From CAG-791 sp963605745 (GTDB taxonomy: Bacteria > Bacillota > Clostridia > Lachnospirales > Lachnospiraceae), in the NCBI GenBank assembly GCA_963605745.1, contig CAVCWT010000010.1:13826-77825 (forward strand): a DNA stretch of 64,000 nt, written 5' to 3'. The first letter of the stretch is position 1; each line of letters begins with the position of its first letter. Shown here piece by piece: positions 26,880 to 35,668 of this stretch. The notes beneath the pieces were generated by a model. That model worked only from the letters and a program-made list of their open reading frames with translations. It searched no databases and was not told the origin of the DNA. The position numbers and the translations under genes were made by a program.

Positions 26880-28547
26880 ATGCGAATGAAACCATTACGT
26901 GCGGCCGCAGCGGCAATGCTGGCAGGTGCGTTTTTTACAGGAACAGCTGCAGGTGCGTTTCCTGCACTGGCAGCGGAGTCCGCTGAAACGGCCAAGGCGG
27001 AAGAAACCTCACGGGAAGGCACCGCAGAGAATGCAGAGGGAACGAGCGCTCAGGGCAGTACCAAAACGGTAACCCTTAGAATCTGCAGCTGGGAGGAATA
27101 CATTGACACCGGAGACTGGGACGAGGAGGAGACCATCGTTCTGCCGAGCGGAGATATTATCGGCGAGAATTCCATGGTCAGCGACTTTGAAGCCTGGTAT
27201 GAAGAGACCTACGGTGTCAAGGTGAAGGTGGAATACTCGACCTTTGGTACGAACGAGGATCTTTACAACATGCTGACCTTGGGCGATACCTTTGATCTGG
27301 TGTGTCCCTCGGAATACATGTTCATGAAGCTTATCAGCGAGGATCAGCTGGTCCCGCTGTCGGATGAATTCTTTGATACATCCATTGAGACCAACTATTA
27401 CAGCAGAGGTGTCTCACCTTATATCAGGAATATCTTTGATTCCAAGGAAATTGACGGAGAGGCCTGGGGCAAATATGCGGCCGGTTACATGTGGGGCATC
27501 ACCGGAATCGTCTATAATCCGGAGCTGATGACCAGAGACGAGGCCTCCACCTGGACAGTACTTTGCAATCCGGATTACAAGCGCAGAGTTACCATCAAGG
27601 ACAATGTCAGAGACAGCTATTTTGCAGCTCTTGGTGCCGTAAACCATGACCTTCTGACCTCTGAGGAGTTTACGGAGGATCCGGAGTATTCACAGAACCT
27701 GGAGAATATCATGAATGACACATCCGAGGAGACAGTGCAGACGGTACAGGACTGGCTGCAGCAGACCAAGGACAATGTCTATTCCTTTGAGACAGATTCC
27801 GGTAAGGCCGACATGATCACGGGAAAGGTTGTGGCCAACTATCAGTGGTCCGGCGATGCGGTCTATACCATGGATCAGGCAGATGAGGATGATGTGCAGC
27901 TGAACTTTGCTGTTCCCGTAGAGTGCAGCAACATCTACTTTGACGGATGGGTAATGTTAAAGAGCGGAATCGGTGAAGACGCAGCAAAACAGCAGGCGGC
28001 CGAGGCCTTTATCAACTTTGTCTCCCGTCCTGACAATGCGATCCGCAACATGTACTTTATCGGTTACACCTCCGTCATCTCCGGTGGGGAGGATCCCAGG
28101 ATTCTGGAGTACCTGGACTGGAACTACGGCGCCGAAGAGGACGAAGAGGACACCGTGGAATACGATGTCAGCTATTTCTTTCAGGAGGATACTGACGCAG
28201 CAAATGCCTTGGAAGATACGACAGCAGGTGCATCAAAAGAAGGCGGAGCGTCGGATGCGGGGAGTTCTGACGACGCAAATCTCTACATCCTGACGGTACC
28301 GGCCGAGCAGGAGGACCGGCAGCTGGCGGCGCAGTATCCCAGCACCGAAACGATTCAGCGCACCAGCATCATGCGTTATTTCACACCGGAGCAGAGCGTT
28401 CTGACGAACCAGATGTGGATCAACGTGCGCTGCTACAACATCCATCAGGTGCCGGTCTGGGGCTGGATTATGACCGCAATCGGAGCCGGAATCATTGTCT
28501 GGATGATTGTGCGCAAAATACGACAGAGCCGAAAGGTCAGTGGCTAA
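26880..28547 (+). CDS. potD: Polyamine-binding protein PotD with a C-terminal membrane anchor
   Basis: The start at 26880 is chosen because GGAGG lies eight bases upstream; ATG 26853, overlapping potC, is weaker. The product of 555 residues has a cleavable-type signal peptide (hydrophobic Ala-rich stretch ending PALA) but no lipobox cysteine. The mature part matches PotD (RICSWEEYID, PSEYMFMKLI, NYQWSGDAVYTM). An acidic, Ser/Gly-rich insert near residues 415-465 precedes the last segment. A hydrophobic helix (WGWIMTAIGAGIIVWMIV) followed by basic residues closes the protein. It is thus probably held at the membrane by this C-terminal helix instead of a lipid, which is unusual for a Gram-positive binding protein. 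Confidence 0.88.
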   Translation: MRMKPLRAAAAAMLAGAFFTGTAAGAFPALAAESAETAKAEETSREGTAENAEGTSAQGSTKTVTLRICSWEEYIDTGDWDEEETIVLPSGDIIGENSMVSDFEAWYEETYGVKVKVEYSTFGTNEDLYNMLTLGDTFDLVCPSEYMFMKLISEDQLVPLSDEFFDTSIETNYYSRGVSPYIRNIFDSKEIDGEAWGKYAAGYMWGITGIVYNPELMTRDEASTWTVLCNPDYKRRVTIKDNVRDSYFAALGAVNHDLLTSEEFTEDPEYSQNLENIMNDTSEETVQTVQDWLQQTKDNVYSFETDSGKADMITGKVVANYQWSGDAVYTMDQADEDDVQLNFAVPVECSNIYFDGWVMLKSGIGEDAAKQQAAEAFINFVSRPDNAIRNMYFIGYTSVISGGEDPRILEYLDWNYGAEEDEEDTVEYDVSYFFQEDTDAANALEDTTAGASKEGGASDAGSSDDANLYILTVPAEQEDRQLAAQYPSTETIQRTSIMRYFTPEQSVLTNQMWINVRCYNIHQVPVWGWIMTAIGAGIIVWMIVRKIRQSRKVSG

Positions 28548-28553
28548 GAGCAG

Positions 28554-28590
28554 AAAAGGAGCGAGTACTCATCGAGTACTCGCTCCTTTT
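28554..28590. terminator. Terminator of the pot operon
   Basis: AAAAGGA-GCGAGTACTC pairs perfectly with GAGTACTCGC-TCCTTTT around a three-base loop. The A-run and T-run at the ends make it a bidirectional rho-independent terminator, seven bases beyond the potD stop. Confidence 0.88.
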
Positions 28591-28603
28591 GTGTGTTCCT
28601 AGC

Positions 28604-28755
28604 TGCGGCAGGGCGGCAAGCATGCGCGTCGCTGCGGCCTGCCGGGATTTCGTCCCTTTATGTGTTCCGCAGGGTCGCGACTGCGCATATCTTGCTGCCC
28701 TGCCGCAGCCCGTGGACCCCTAGCAGGGCGATTTAGCATGCGCGTCGCTGCGTTT
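28604..28755 (+). repeat. GC-rich long-hairpin element with internal direct repeat
   Basis: GCTGCGGCAGGGCGGCAAG on the left pairs with CTTGCTGCCCTGCCGCAGC on the right, and the pairing continues inward through ATGCGC/GCGCAT and TGCGG/CCGCA with small bulges, to about 40 bp. A smaller GGGA/TCCC loop lies inside. After the right arm, GCATGCGCGTCGCTGCG is repeated directly from the left arm and is followed by a T-run. It sits between the pot terminator and the stop of the convergent gene. Confidence 0.75.
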
Positions 28756-28758
28756 TTT

Positions 28759-29808
28759 TCAGCGCTTCACGCGGAAGTAAGTTCTGTGGCGCTTGACATA
28801 GCCTGCCAATACGATCATAAGGCTTAGGAATACGCACAGATAAAAGGATACGCTGCGGGAGAGGAGCTCCAGCTGCAGGGCTGCCTCTTTATCCAGAAAG
28901 GCATGGAGCCCTGTGAACAGCAGGTAGTCCGCAATGCCCATGCCGCCGGGAACCGGCATACACATGGAACCGATCGCAGAATAGATCTGCGAGGCAAAGA
29001 TCTGTCCGGAATGAAGGAGCGTACCGCCTTGTGCCAGATACACAAAGACAGGGACCAGAGTCTGCGAGAGCCGCTGCAACAGGGTGAAGGCAAAGAGTGT
29101 TGCGAACACCTTGGTTTCTCCCTTGACGACGTCAAGGCAGGTGCTGTAATCCGAAAGTACATTGGCAAGCCGATCCTTCCAGTGCTGCGTTCTCTTGACC
29201 CAGCCCTTTTTGGTCAGCCAGTCAATGATGCGGTTTCCGACACGCTGGATCATGGAAGCCTTCCGCAGGAGGACGATGAACAAAACCGCGAGGCCGGTGA
29301 CGGTCAGATACCCCAGAATGACCAGAATCTTAGCCAGAAGGCCGAGACTCCCAAAGGAGCCCGGGTTAAAGAGAACTGTCAGGAATCCGATCACCAGGGT
29401 AGCAAAGGTATGTGCGATCAGATACAGCGCAAGAACTGCAGTGATAAAGCCCATCGGAATGCCGTCACGCTTCATGAACCAGGCACAGACCGGCTGCCCG
29501 CCCGTTGCCGAGGGCGTGATGGCGGCGCAGTAAATGTCGGAAGAGGCGTAGAGAATGCCCTGCCCGACGGTTTTGTCGTAGCCGCAGTATCGCAAAAGAT
29601 ACCAGATGGCAAGCCCCTCAAAGGCAATGTACCCGAACATGCACAGCATCGCCAGAAAAAGGCCGAGTGGATGGCAGGCCAAAAGCTCTGTGAAAAGATC
29701 GCGAAGACTCAGCTCCTTACTCTGCCCCAGAACTGCCCAGATAGAGAGAATGGCCAGCAAAAGAGAGATCAGAGTCCATATAATTTGTTTGTTATTTTTC
29801 TTGTTCAT
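28759..29808 (-). CDS. Lysylphosphatidylglycerol synthase transmembrane region-like protein (UPF0104)
   Basis: This polytopic membrane protein (349 residues from ATG 29808) matches the UPF0104/AglD group that resembles the flippase half of MprF. Visible family blocks are EGLAIWYLLRYCGY, YCAAITPSATGGQPVCAWFMK and MCMPVPGGMGIADYLL. The catalytic lysyl-transfer domain of MprF is absent, so it is probably a lipid or lipid-linked sugar translocase. The frame is open to a TTG at 29844, but ATG 29808 is more plausible, although its ribosome-binding site is weak. A TetR gene is encoded upstream on the same strand, 73 bases away. Confidence 0.78.
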   Translation of the reverse strand: MNKKNNKQIIWTLISLLLAILSIWAVLGQSKELSLRDLFTELLACHPLGLFLAMLCMFGYIAFEGLAIWYLLRYCGYDKTVGQGILYASSDIYCAAITPSATGGQPVCAWFMKRDGIPMGFITAVLALYLIAHTFATLVIGFLTVLFNPGSFGSLGLLAKILVILGYLTVTGLAVLFIVLLRKASMIQRVGNRIIDWLTKKGWVKRTQHWKDRLANVLSDYSTCLDVVKGETKVFATLFAFTLLQRLSQTLVPVFVYLAQGGTLLHSGQIFASQIYSAIGSMCMPVPGGMGIADYLLFTGLHAFLDKEAALQLELLSRSVSFYLCVFLSLMIVLAGYVKRHRTYFRVKR

Positions 29809-29881
29809 GTCGGTCAGTGTAGCAGATTTACAGGGACAAAACAAAGGACAGCTTATGAAAAAAGTCTAAATTATCGCAATA

Positions 29882-30421
29882 TCAATAGTTTCGAATCAGA
29901 AGATCCGCGATATCTGCGGCAGATTCCCGGCAATCGGATTGAAGCCATCGCTTCAGAACGGCCAGGGTTCCCATGGAAAGGAACTCCTTTTGGTATTCGA
30001 GTTCCTCCTTAGAACGGCACTGATAACGGATCAGCATCTGTTCATGGAAATGATCCTCAGTCTGTATGTACAAGGACCGCGTAAAACGCTGGATGTCCGT
30101 CATCGAATCAAGATTCCGCTGAATGACAGCCTTATTCCGCTTAAAAAATTCCAGCTGCGCCGTCAGTCCCTCCCGCAGATTCCACTGTCCTTTGCTAAAA
30201 AACGACGTGAGGAGCCGCTCCATCTGTACCATGGATACCGTTTTCTGGAGTTCTGGCAAATCCTGAAAATGCCGGTAAAACGATGTTCGGTGGATGCCGG
30301 CCAGCCGGCAGATGTCACTGACGGTGATCTGTGACAGGAGCTTTTGCCTCGTCAGCTGAGAATAGGCCTCCAGAATGCGCTCCTCCGTATTCTGGTATCG
30401 TTTATTGTTTTCTGTATTCAT
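29882..30421 (-). CDS. TetR/AcrR family transcriptional regulator
   Basis: The 179-residue protein has a TetR helix-turn-helix at residues about 12-60 (ILEAYSQLTRQKLLSQITVSDICRLAGI, then TSFYRHF). The C-terminal ligand domain is not similar to any subgroup I can name. It is divergent from the MATE efflux gene, a common repressor-pump arrangement, and it also precedes the UPF0104-like gene on its own strand. In the 268-base divergent space, GTACC and GGTAC flank a 14-base centre at about 30453-30476, a possible operator. Confidence 0.82.
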   Translation of the reverse strand: MNTENNKRYQNTEERILEAYSQLTRQKLLSQITVSDICRLAGIHRTSFYRHFQDLPELQKTVSMVQMERLLTSFFSKGQWNLREGLTAQLEFFKRNKAVIQRNLDSMTDIQRFTRSLYIQTEDHFHEQMLIRYQCRSKEELEYQKEFLSMGTLAVLKRWLQSDCRESAADIADLLIRNY

Positions 30422-30689
30422 TAACGCTACACTCCTGCAGGGATTGACGGTTGTACCAGGATATCGTACGCGGTACTCTTTAGCAAATAACAGTATTCTT
30501 AACCACGTGAATTACAGCATTTACCGGATTATTATAGATCCTTTATGCGATTTTTGAAAACGATGCCGGGAGGAGAGCACCTACGCGTGATTAATGCAAC
30601 AGCACTGCGGCTCACCATCCTGCTGCCAATGTGATTCCAAAAGGCGTGCGGACAGAATGCTGCGCAGGAAATGCGGGACAGGAGTTTTT

Positions 30690-32144
30690 ATGAAGAATGA
30701 AAAGATCATGGAACAGGGAACCTTCGGGCAGCTCATATTGAGGCTGTCCGTGCCGTCAATGATTGTGATTGTTGTCATGATCTTGTACAACCTGGCGGAT
30801 ACCTTTTTCATCGGCCAGACCGGCGATCCGAACAAGATTGCAGCCATCTCCATCTGTATGCCGATCTTTACCATCCTCTCCGGAATCGGAACACTGTTCG
30901 GCATCGGCGGAGGAACCTCCATTTCCATCGCCCTCGGGGAGAAAAAATACGACAAAATCCGCACCATCTCCGGCTTTTGCAGCGTCTGTTCTTTGACTGT
31001 GGGGATTGCATACGGCGCCGCAGTGATCGCCTTTGCCAGGCCTCTGTGTCTGGCTCTTGGAGCGGAGGAGGAATTCTTGTCGGATGCGATGACATACCTG
31101 CGTGTCTTTGCACTCTCGAGTCCGTTTGTCCTGTTCTCCCAGGCCTACGGCAACATTCTGCGCTCGGACGGAGAGGCGGCAACACCTATGATTGCCAGTC
31201 TTTCCGGAACCCTTCTGAATATTGTACTGGACGGACTCTTCGTCCTTGTTTTCTCCTGGGACGTGTTCGGAGCAGCATTTGCAACGGTACTGGGAAATGC
31301 AATGAGCTTTGCCCTGGTGATCTGGATCCTGAAGTGCAAAAAGCCGGAATTCATGCCGCAGCTAAGAGGCAGTCATTTGCACGGAACTGCTGTAGATGCA
31401 GGGCAGGAGACACTATTGACCGGGGGAACGGGACGAAACGAAGAGGGTTCGAACCAAGAAGAGGAGAAGCGCTTTTGCGGCAGTTTCCGGAAGGAGATCG
31501 TCCTCCCTGTTATGACACTGGGACTTCCGATGACGTTCTCAACGATCCTCAGCAGCGTGTCCAGTGCCGTGCAGAATCGCCTCATGGTGGCACACGGCTC
31601 CACCTACCTTGCCGCACAGAGCGTTGCCGGCAAGCTGGGACTCATTGTAACCATGCTGATTATGGGCTTTTGCATGGGAATGCAGCCTGCGATCTCCTAC
31701 AATTACGGCAGCAAGAACGATGAGAGAATGTATGAAATTCGGCGGAAAATGATGCTCGTGTGTGTGCTGGCGGGAGGAATGCTGGCCGGCCTTATTGTGG
31801 TGTTTCGCCGTTCGATGGTGGGAGTGTTCATTCAGGACGAGAACGTCATTGCCTGCGGTGAGCTGTTCGTCATTGCCAGTGTGTGCGTGGGACCGGTGTA
31901 TGCCATCTACCAGACCTGCCAGACCTTCCTGCAGGCGACCGGCAAGGCAACCTATGCTATCGTGGTGTCCCTTCTGGACAAGGGACTGGTATTCCTGCCG
32001 GTACTCTTTTTGATGGATTACCTGTTCGGTGCAACCGGCATTGCCTTCTCCCATGCCGTGACGATGGTGCTGTCGGTGGTCATAGCAATCCTCCTGACGG
32101 CAAGGTGGGGGAAAGAAATAAGCGCAGATCACGCAAAAGAATAA
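30690..32144 (+). CDS. MATE family efflux transporter
   Basis: The 484-residue protein (start ATG 30690 behind ACAGGAG) has about twelve helices in two homologous halves. The first half shows PSMIVIVVMILYNLADTFFIGQ and GGGTSISIALGEKKYDK, and the second GLPMTFSTILSSVSSAVQNRLM and GMQPAISYNYGSKND, as in MATE proteins that export cationic drugs using Na+ or H+. A polar, Glu/Gly-rich loop of about 40 residues joins the halves. The adjacent divergent TetR gene is a likely regulator. An upstream in-frame extension to 30594 lacks a ribosome-binding site and is rejected. Confidence 0.9.
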   Translation: MKNEKIMEQGTFGQLILRLSVPSMIVIVVMILYNLADTFFIGQTGDPNKIAAISICMPIFTILSGIGTLFGIGGGTSISIALGEKKYDKIRTISGFCSVCSLTVGIAYGAAVIAFARPLCLALGAEEEFLSDAMTYLRVFALSSPFVLFSQAYGNILRSDGEAATPMIASLSGTLLNIVLDGLFVLVFSWDVFGAAFATVLGNAMSFALVIWILKCKKPEFMPQLRGSHLHGTAVDAGQETLLTGGTGRNEEGSNQEEEKRFCGSFRKEIVLPVMTLGLPMTFSTILSSVSSAVQNRLMVAHGSTYLAAQSVAGKLGLIVTMLIMGFCMGMQPAISYNYGSKNDERMYEIRRKMMLVCVLAGGMLAGLIVVFRRSMVGVFIQDENVIACGELFVIASVCVGPVYAIYQTCQTFLQATGKATYAIVVSLLDKGLVFLPVLFLMDYLFGATGIAFSHAVTMVLSVVIAILLTARWGKEISADHAKE

Positions 32145-32198
32145 ACCCTGCTTCTAGCTGGCGCGCGGACAGTAAGCTTGCGGTCCGGAACTCTTAGA

Positions 32199-32228
32199 TT
32201 GACAAAGCAGGCAATTTGCGGTGACAAT
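32199..32228 (+). promoter_or_regulatory. Possible promoter for the DUF4317 gene
   Basis: TTGACA (32199-32204) is followed after 18 bases by GACAAT (32223-32228), a four-of-six match to the -10 consensus. It lies about 110 bases before the start codon in the 197-base spacer after the MATE gene. That spacer also holds the stem CGGAC/GTCCG near 32166-32186. Confidence 0.45.
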
Positions 32229-32341
32229 AGCGTCTGTGTGAATTCGGAGAAAACAACGCTTCTGCCGGATCGGATGCGAAACCTTTACGCTTTTTTTGGC
32301 AGTAGGGATCCGGATCGGGCAGTCAGAAGGAGTGGCGGAGC

Positions 32342-33487
32342 ATGGACCGGAAAGAGATACAGGAAATCAGAAAGACAATGACGAAGAGTAAGTGCGTCAT
32401 CGACAGGATGACGGGCTGCTTTGTGGGAGAGGACGGAACGATCATCACCCAGCTGAAGGAAACCTTTCGGGCCCTTCCGGAAGAGGAACTGGAAAAGTAC
32501 TGCGAACTGTTCCGCAAGGCTCTCACCGGCAAGATCGGCAAGAACCTGTTCACCATGGAGTTTCCGCTTCAGGAGGAATCCGCAGGCGGCAAGCAGGCGA
32601 TGATGTTCCGCATGCTCCGGTCGGATTACCGGGATGAGGAGTTAAACAACGAATTCTTCAGCCATATTCTGGAGAACCTCGATCTGGCCGGCCGGCATCT
32701 TATCGTGCTGGCCCACGGCGTTTACGACGTTCCCGGCAGAACATCAGACGGCATTGATATGGAGGATGCCAGCGAGAATGTCTATTCCTTTATGATCTGC
32801 TGCATCTGCCCGGTGGTAGAGGTCAAGGAAGGCCTTTGCTATGACGAAGAGACCCTGACCTTTGTGAACAAAAAGAGTGACCTCGGTGTTCAGATGCCGG
32901 AACTGGGTTTTCTGTATCCCGCTTTCCATGACCGGGGAGCAGACATCCATTCCATTCTCTACTATGCGAAAAAGGAAGACGAGCGCCATCCGGAGCTGAT
33001 GGACGGGCTCATCGGCGGCGATATGCCCTTTACCGAAAGCGTGCAGCGAGAGCTCTTCACGGGTCTTGTGGAGCAAACGCTGGGGCGCGATTGTGATTTT
33101 GAAACGGTTAAGAACCTCACCGATTCCCTGAACGAGCTGGTTCGGCAGAGCGAGGAAAAGGACGAAACCCTGGAGCTGGGCAAGACTGAAGTGCGCAGGA
33201 TCCTCAGCGACACCGGTGTCCAGCCGGAGGTTCTGGATAAATTCGAAGAAGTCTACGAACAGGAAATGGGAGAGGGACAGACCTTCCATGCCGAGAACAT
33301 CGCCGGCAAGACGGTCATGGAGCTCAAATCGCCGAGCGTAAAGATTTCGGTGAAAACAGAAATGGCTGCGATGATCACCACCAAGGTGATTGACGGAAGA
33401 GAGTACATTCTGATTCCGGTGCAGGATGACATCGAGCTCAACGGAATTCGGCTCCTGACCACCCGCGAACAGGCGCCGGAGGAATAG
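32342..33487 (+). CDS. DUF4317 family protein
   Basis: The 381-residue soluble protein matches the DUF4317 family of Firmicutes throughout: MDRKEIQEIRKTMTKSKCVI at the start, CFVGEDGTIITQLKETFRAL, HGVYDVPGRTSDG and the CPV block after MICCI. The family has no established function that I know. There is no signal peptide or membrane helix, and it appears acidic and cytoplasmic. GGAGTGGCGGAGC precedes the ATG. It stands as a single gene between the MATE gene and a bidirectional terminator. Confidence 0.85.
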   Translation: MDRKEIQEIRKTMTKSKCVIDRMTGCFVGEDGTIITQLKETFRALPEEELEKYCELFRKALTGKIGKNLFTMEFPLQEESAGGKQAMMFRMLRSDYRDEELNNEFFSHILENLDLAGRHLIVLAHGVYDVPGRTSDGIDMEDASENVYSFMICCICPVVEVKEGLCYDEETLTFVNKKSDLGVQMPELGFLYPAFHDRGADIHSILYYAKKEDERHPELMDGLIGGDMPFTESVQRELFTGLVEQTLGRDCDFETVKNLTDSLNELVRQSEEKDETLELGKTEVRRILSDTGVQPEVLDKFEEVYEQEMGEGQTFHAENIAGKTVMELKSPSVKISVKTEMAAMITTKVIDGREYILIPVQDDIELNGIRLLTTREQAPEE

Positions 33488-33510
33488 AGGATTTTAAGAG
33501 CAAAATAACG

Positions 33511-33546
33511 AGAGCGCCCGACAGGCCTTTGCCTGCCGGGCGCTCT
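33511..33546. terminator. Bidirectional terminator between convergent genes
   Basis: AGAGCGCCCGACAGGC pairs with GCCTGCCGGGCGCTCT with one mismatch around CTTT, followed by TTTGTT. It separates the DUF4317 gene from the minus-strand ABC-2 transporter set. Confidence 0.85.
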
Positions 33547-33600
33547 TTGTTACGGGATATAGAAAATGTTTCCGCCACCCTGTCGAGGGCGGAAGATTAT

Positions 33601-34680
33601 TTATGCCCGGATCTCCTTGCGCATGAAGGCGATGTAGGCGGCCGCGAAGGCGACAACCGTCAGCGCCAGCATCGCCACGATGTGCGGCCAGATCTGCAAG
33701 AGGCTCTGCCCGAAGGTCAGGTAGCTGCTAAGAGCACCTTCCTGACTCTCCAGAATCGAGACAATGCTCGTGGAGTGTACATTCGGGTTCATGACAATGG
33801 AGATGATCTCACTGAAGAGGTAATAAGGAGACAATCTGCACAGCGCCGTGTTCAGCTGATAATACTTGAGGATGTTCGCCTGACCTGCAAAGCCGCTTGT
33901 CGGGTAGATTGCAGCGGCAATTCCGGAAGCGACAAGGCTCTGGAACATCGTCAGGAACAGCCAGATGGCGATGCAGGCAAGGGCTGCGGTTGCAGCATGC
34001 CGGCATACCACGGAGAAAAATTCAGCAACCGCCATCCACATGCAGATGTAGAGCACGGTTACCACAAAGAACAGAATCAGGCGTGCTACCTGCTCGCCGG
34101 TGGGAATCAGACCCGTGGAGATCAGCCCGGCCGCCGTCATGAGGCCGCCGATGGAAAAGACGGTGATTGCGGTTGCGGCTGCACCTGCCAGGAATTTAGC
34201 ATTGATGATGGTGTCACGATAGATCGGCTGCGCCGCGAGGCGGTTCAGCGTCCCCTGTGCCAGCTCCTCATTGATGGCATCAAAGCCCAGCATGATGCCG
34301 ACGATCGGTCCCAAAAATCCCATGAAGGTCGAGAAGGAATAAATGTTGGAGCCGCTGGTGGTGAACAGGAGCAGGAACAGATAATCTGACAAGGCCGTGG
34401 TGCCGTCCGAGGTCTGCTGTGCGGCAGAGGCCAGGGACTGCACGGCACCGTAGAGACTCATGAAGCTGACCACTAACAGGAGCAGGAACAGGATCTGAAA
34501 CCGCACAGAATGCAGGTGCTCCGAGAGCTCCTTGCGAAAGAGAATATACATTCCGTGACGATTGCGCTTTGCGGCGTCACTTGTTTCCTTCTTTAAAAAC
34601 TGCTGTAAGCCGTCCGGCAACTTTTTTGAGCTTATCGGTGCCGGCTTCTGCTGCGGCTCCATTGCCTGTGTTTGTGCCAT
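33601..34680 (-). CDS. ABC-2 type transporter permease
   Basis: The protein has about six membrane helices and the ABC-2 layout: LFRKELSEHLHSVRFQILFLLLLV at the first helix, then a long extracellular loop, FDAINEELAQGTLNRLAAQPI and a final helix near the C-terminus. Start 34680 is chosen for an ideal AAGGAGG eight bases upstream, giving 359 residues. This start lies 104 bases inside the preceding ATPase gene, so the first 43 or so polar residues before the first family-like motif are encoded in an overlapping frame. An ATG at 34551 would avoid the overlap but lacks a ribosome-binding site. It works with the upstream ATPase and probably the NEW3 surface protein. Confidence 0.83.
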   Translation of the reverse strand: MAQTQAMEPQQKPAPISSKKLPDGLQQFLKKETSDAAKRNRHGMYILFRKELSEHLHSVRFQILFLLLLVVSFMSLYGAVQSLASAAQQTSDGTTALSDYLFLLLFTTSGSNIYSFSTFMGFLGPIVGIMLGFDAINEELAQGTLNRLAAQPIYRDTIINAKFLAGAAATAITVFSIGGLMTAAGLISTGLIPTGEQVARLILFFVVTVLYICMWMAVAEFFSVVCRHAATAALACIAIWLFLTMFQSLVASGIAAAIYPTSGFAGQANILKYYQLNTALCRLSPYYLFSEIISIVMNPNVHSTSIVSILESQEGALSSYLTFGQSLLQIWPHIVAMLALTVVAFAAAYIAFMRKEIRA

Positions 34681-35665
34681 GGTGACTGCCTCCTTCCTCT
34701 GCCTCTGCGGCTTCAAAATATTTGCGGTAAATTTCAGTCAGGTCACCGCCTTCCTGATGCATTTCGCGAACGGTGTAGTCCGCATCGACAAGGGCCCTTA
34801 GGAGCTCCTTCTGAATATCCCTGGTGGCCTCAATGTGAACCATTCCGTCGACGCGCCGACCGATGATGGTGACGCCTTTGATGGAACGGATCATGTTCTG
34901 GAATGCCTCGTCCCAGACCTTTTCACCGTTCTTTTCGCAGATGACATCGAACATGAAAAGGCCCTTGCTCATCAGCTGTTTGCCCAGCTCATCGATCCGT
35001 CCGCAGGCGATGAGACGCCCTTTGACGAAGATGCCGACGCGGTCGGAGATGCGCTGAATCTGATACAGATCGTGGGAAGAGATCATGATGGTGATGCCGT
35101 CTTTTTCGGCGAGCTCGCGGATGAGCTTTGTAATCTCGCGAACACCCGAAGGATCAATTCCGGCAGTCGGCTCATCCATGATGATGATCTGCGGACTCTT
35201 CATGAGAACATCTGCAATGCCGAGGCGCTGGCGCATACCTCTGGAATAGGTGCCGGCCTTTCGGTCTGCGGCATAGGTCATGCCGACACGCTCCAGCATG
35301 GCATCTGCCTTTTTAATGGCGGCATCTTTGTCCAGACCGTTCATCCGTCCGGAGAAAATCAGGTTATCTCTTCCGGACATGGCGGGATAAAAGCCTACAT
35401 TGTCCGGCAGATATCCAACCTTGTTCTTAACCGCCAGGGACTCCTTGGTGCAGTCGAGGCCGTCAATGGTGGCATGGCCGGCCGTGGGATCCGTGAGACC
35501 GAGGAGCATCAGCGTGGTCGTTGTTTTGCCTGCGCCGTTGGGGCCTAAGAGGCCGAACACCTCTCCTCGTTTGATTTCCAGATCCAGATGATTCACGGCC
35601 TTCACGTCACCATAATATTTGCTGAGGTTGGTGATGGTGATCATAGAATCATTGTTGGTTGTCAT
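34577..35665 (-). CDS. ABC-2 type transporter ATP-binding protein
   Basis: The 362-residue ATPase has Walker A GPNGAGKTTT, signature YSRGMRQRLGIADVL, Walker B IIIMDEPTAGID and H-loop SSHDL, typical of the CcmA/ABC-2 group. After residue 230 a C-terminal domain follows, then a low-complexity tail (Glu/Gly/His, then Asn/Gly/Ala-rich) that runs over the start of the permease gene. GGGAGG lies at the end of the NEW3 gene three bases upstream, so the three genes are translationally linked. The transported compound is unknown. Confidence 0.88.
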   Translation of the reverse strand: MTTNNDSMITITNLSKYYGDVKAVNHLDLEIKRGEVFGLLGPNGAGKTTTTLMLLGLTDPTAGHATIDGLDCTKESLAVKNKVGYLPDNVGFYPAMSGRDNLIFSGRMNGLDKDAAIKKADAMLERVGMTYAADRKAGTYSRGMRQRLGIADVLMKSPQIIIMDEPTAGIDPSGVREITKLIRELAEKDGITIMISSHDLYQIQRISDRVGIFVKGRLIACGRIDELGKQLMSKGLFMFDVICEKNGEKVWDEAFQNMIRSIKGVTIIGRRVDGMVHIEATRDIQKELLRALVDADYTVREMHQEGGDLTEIYRKYFEAAEAEEGGSHHGTNTGNGAAAEAGTDKLKKVAGRLTAVFKEGNK

Positions 35666-35668
35666 GAA

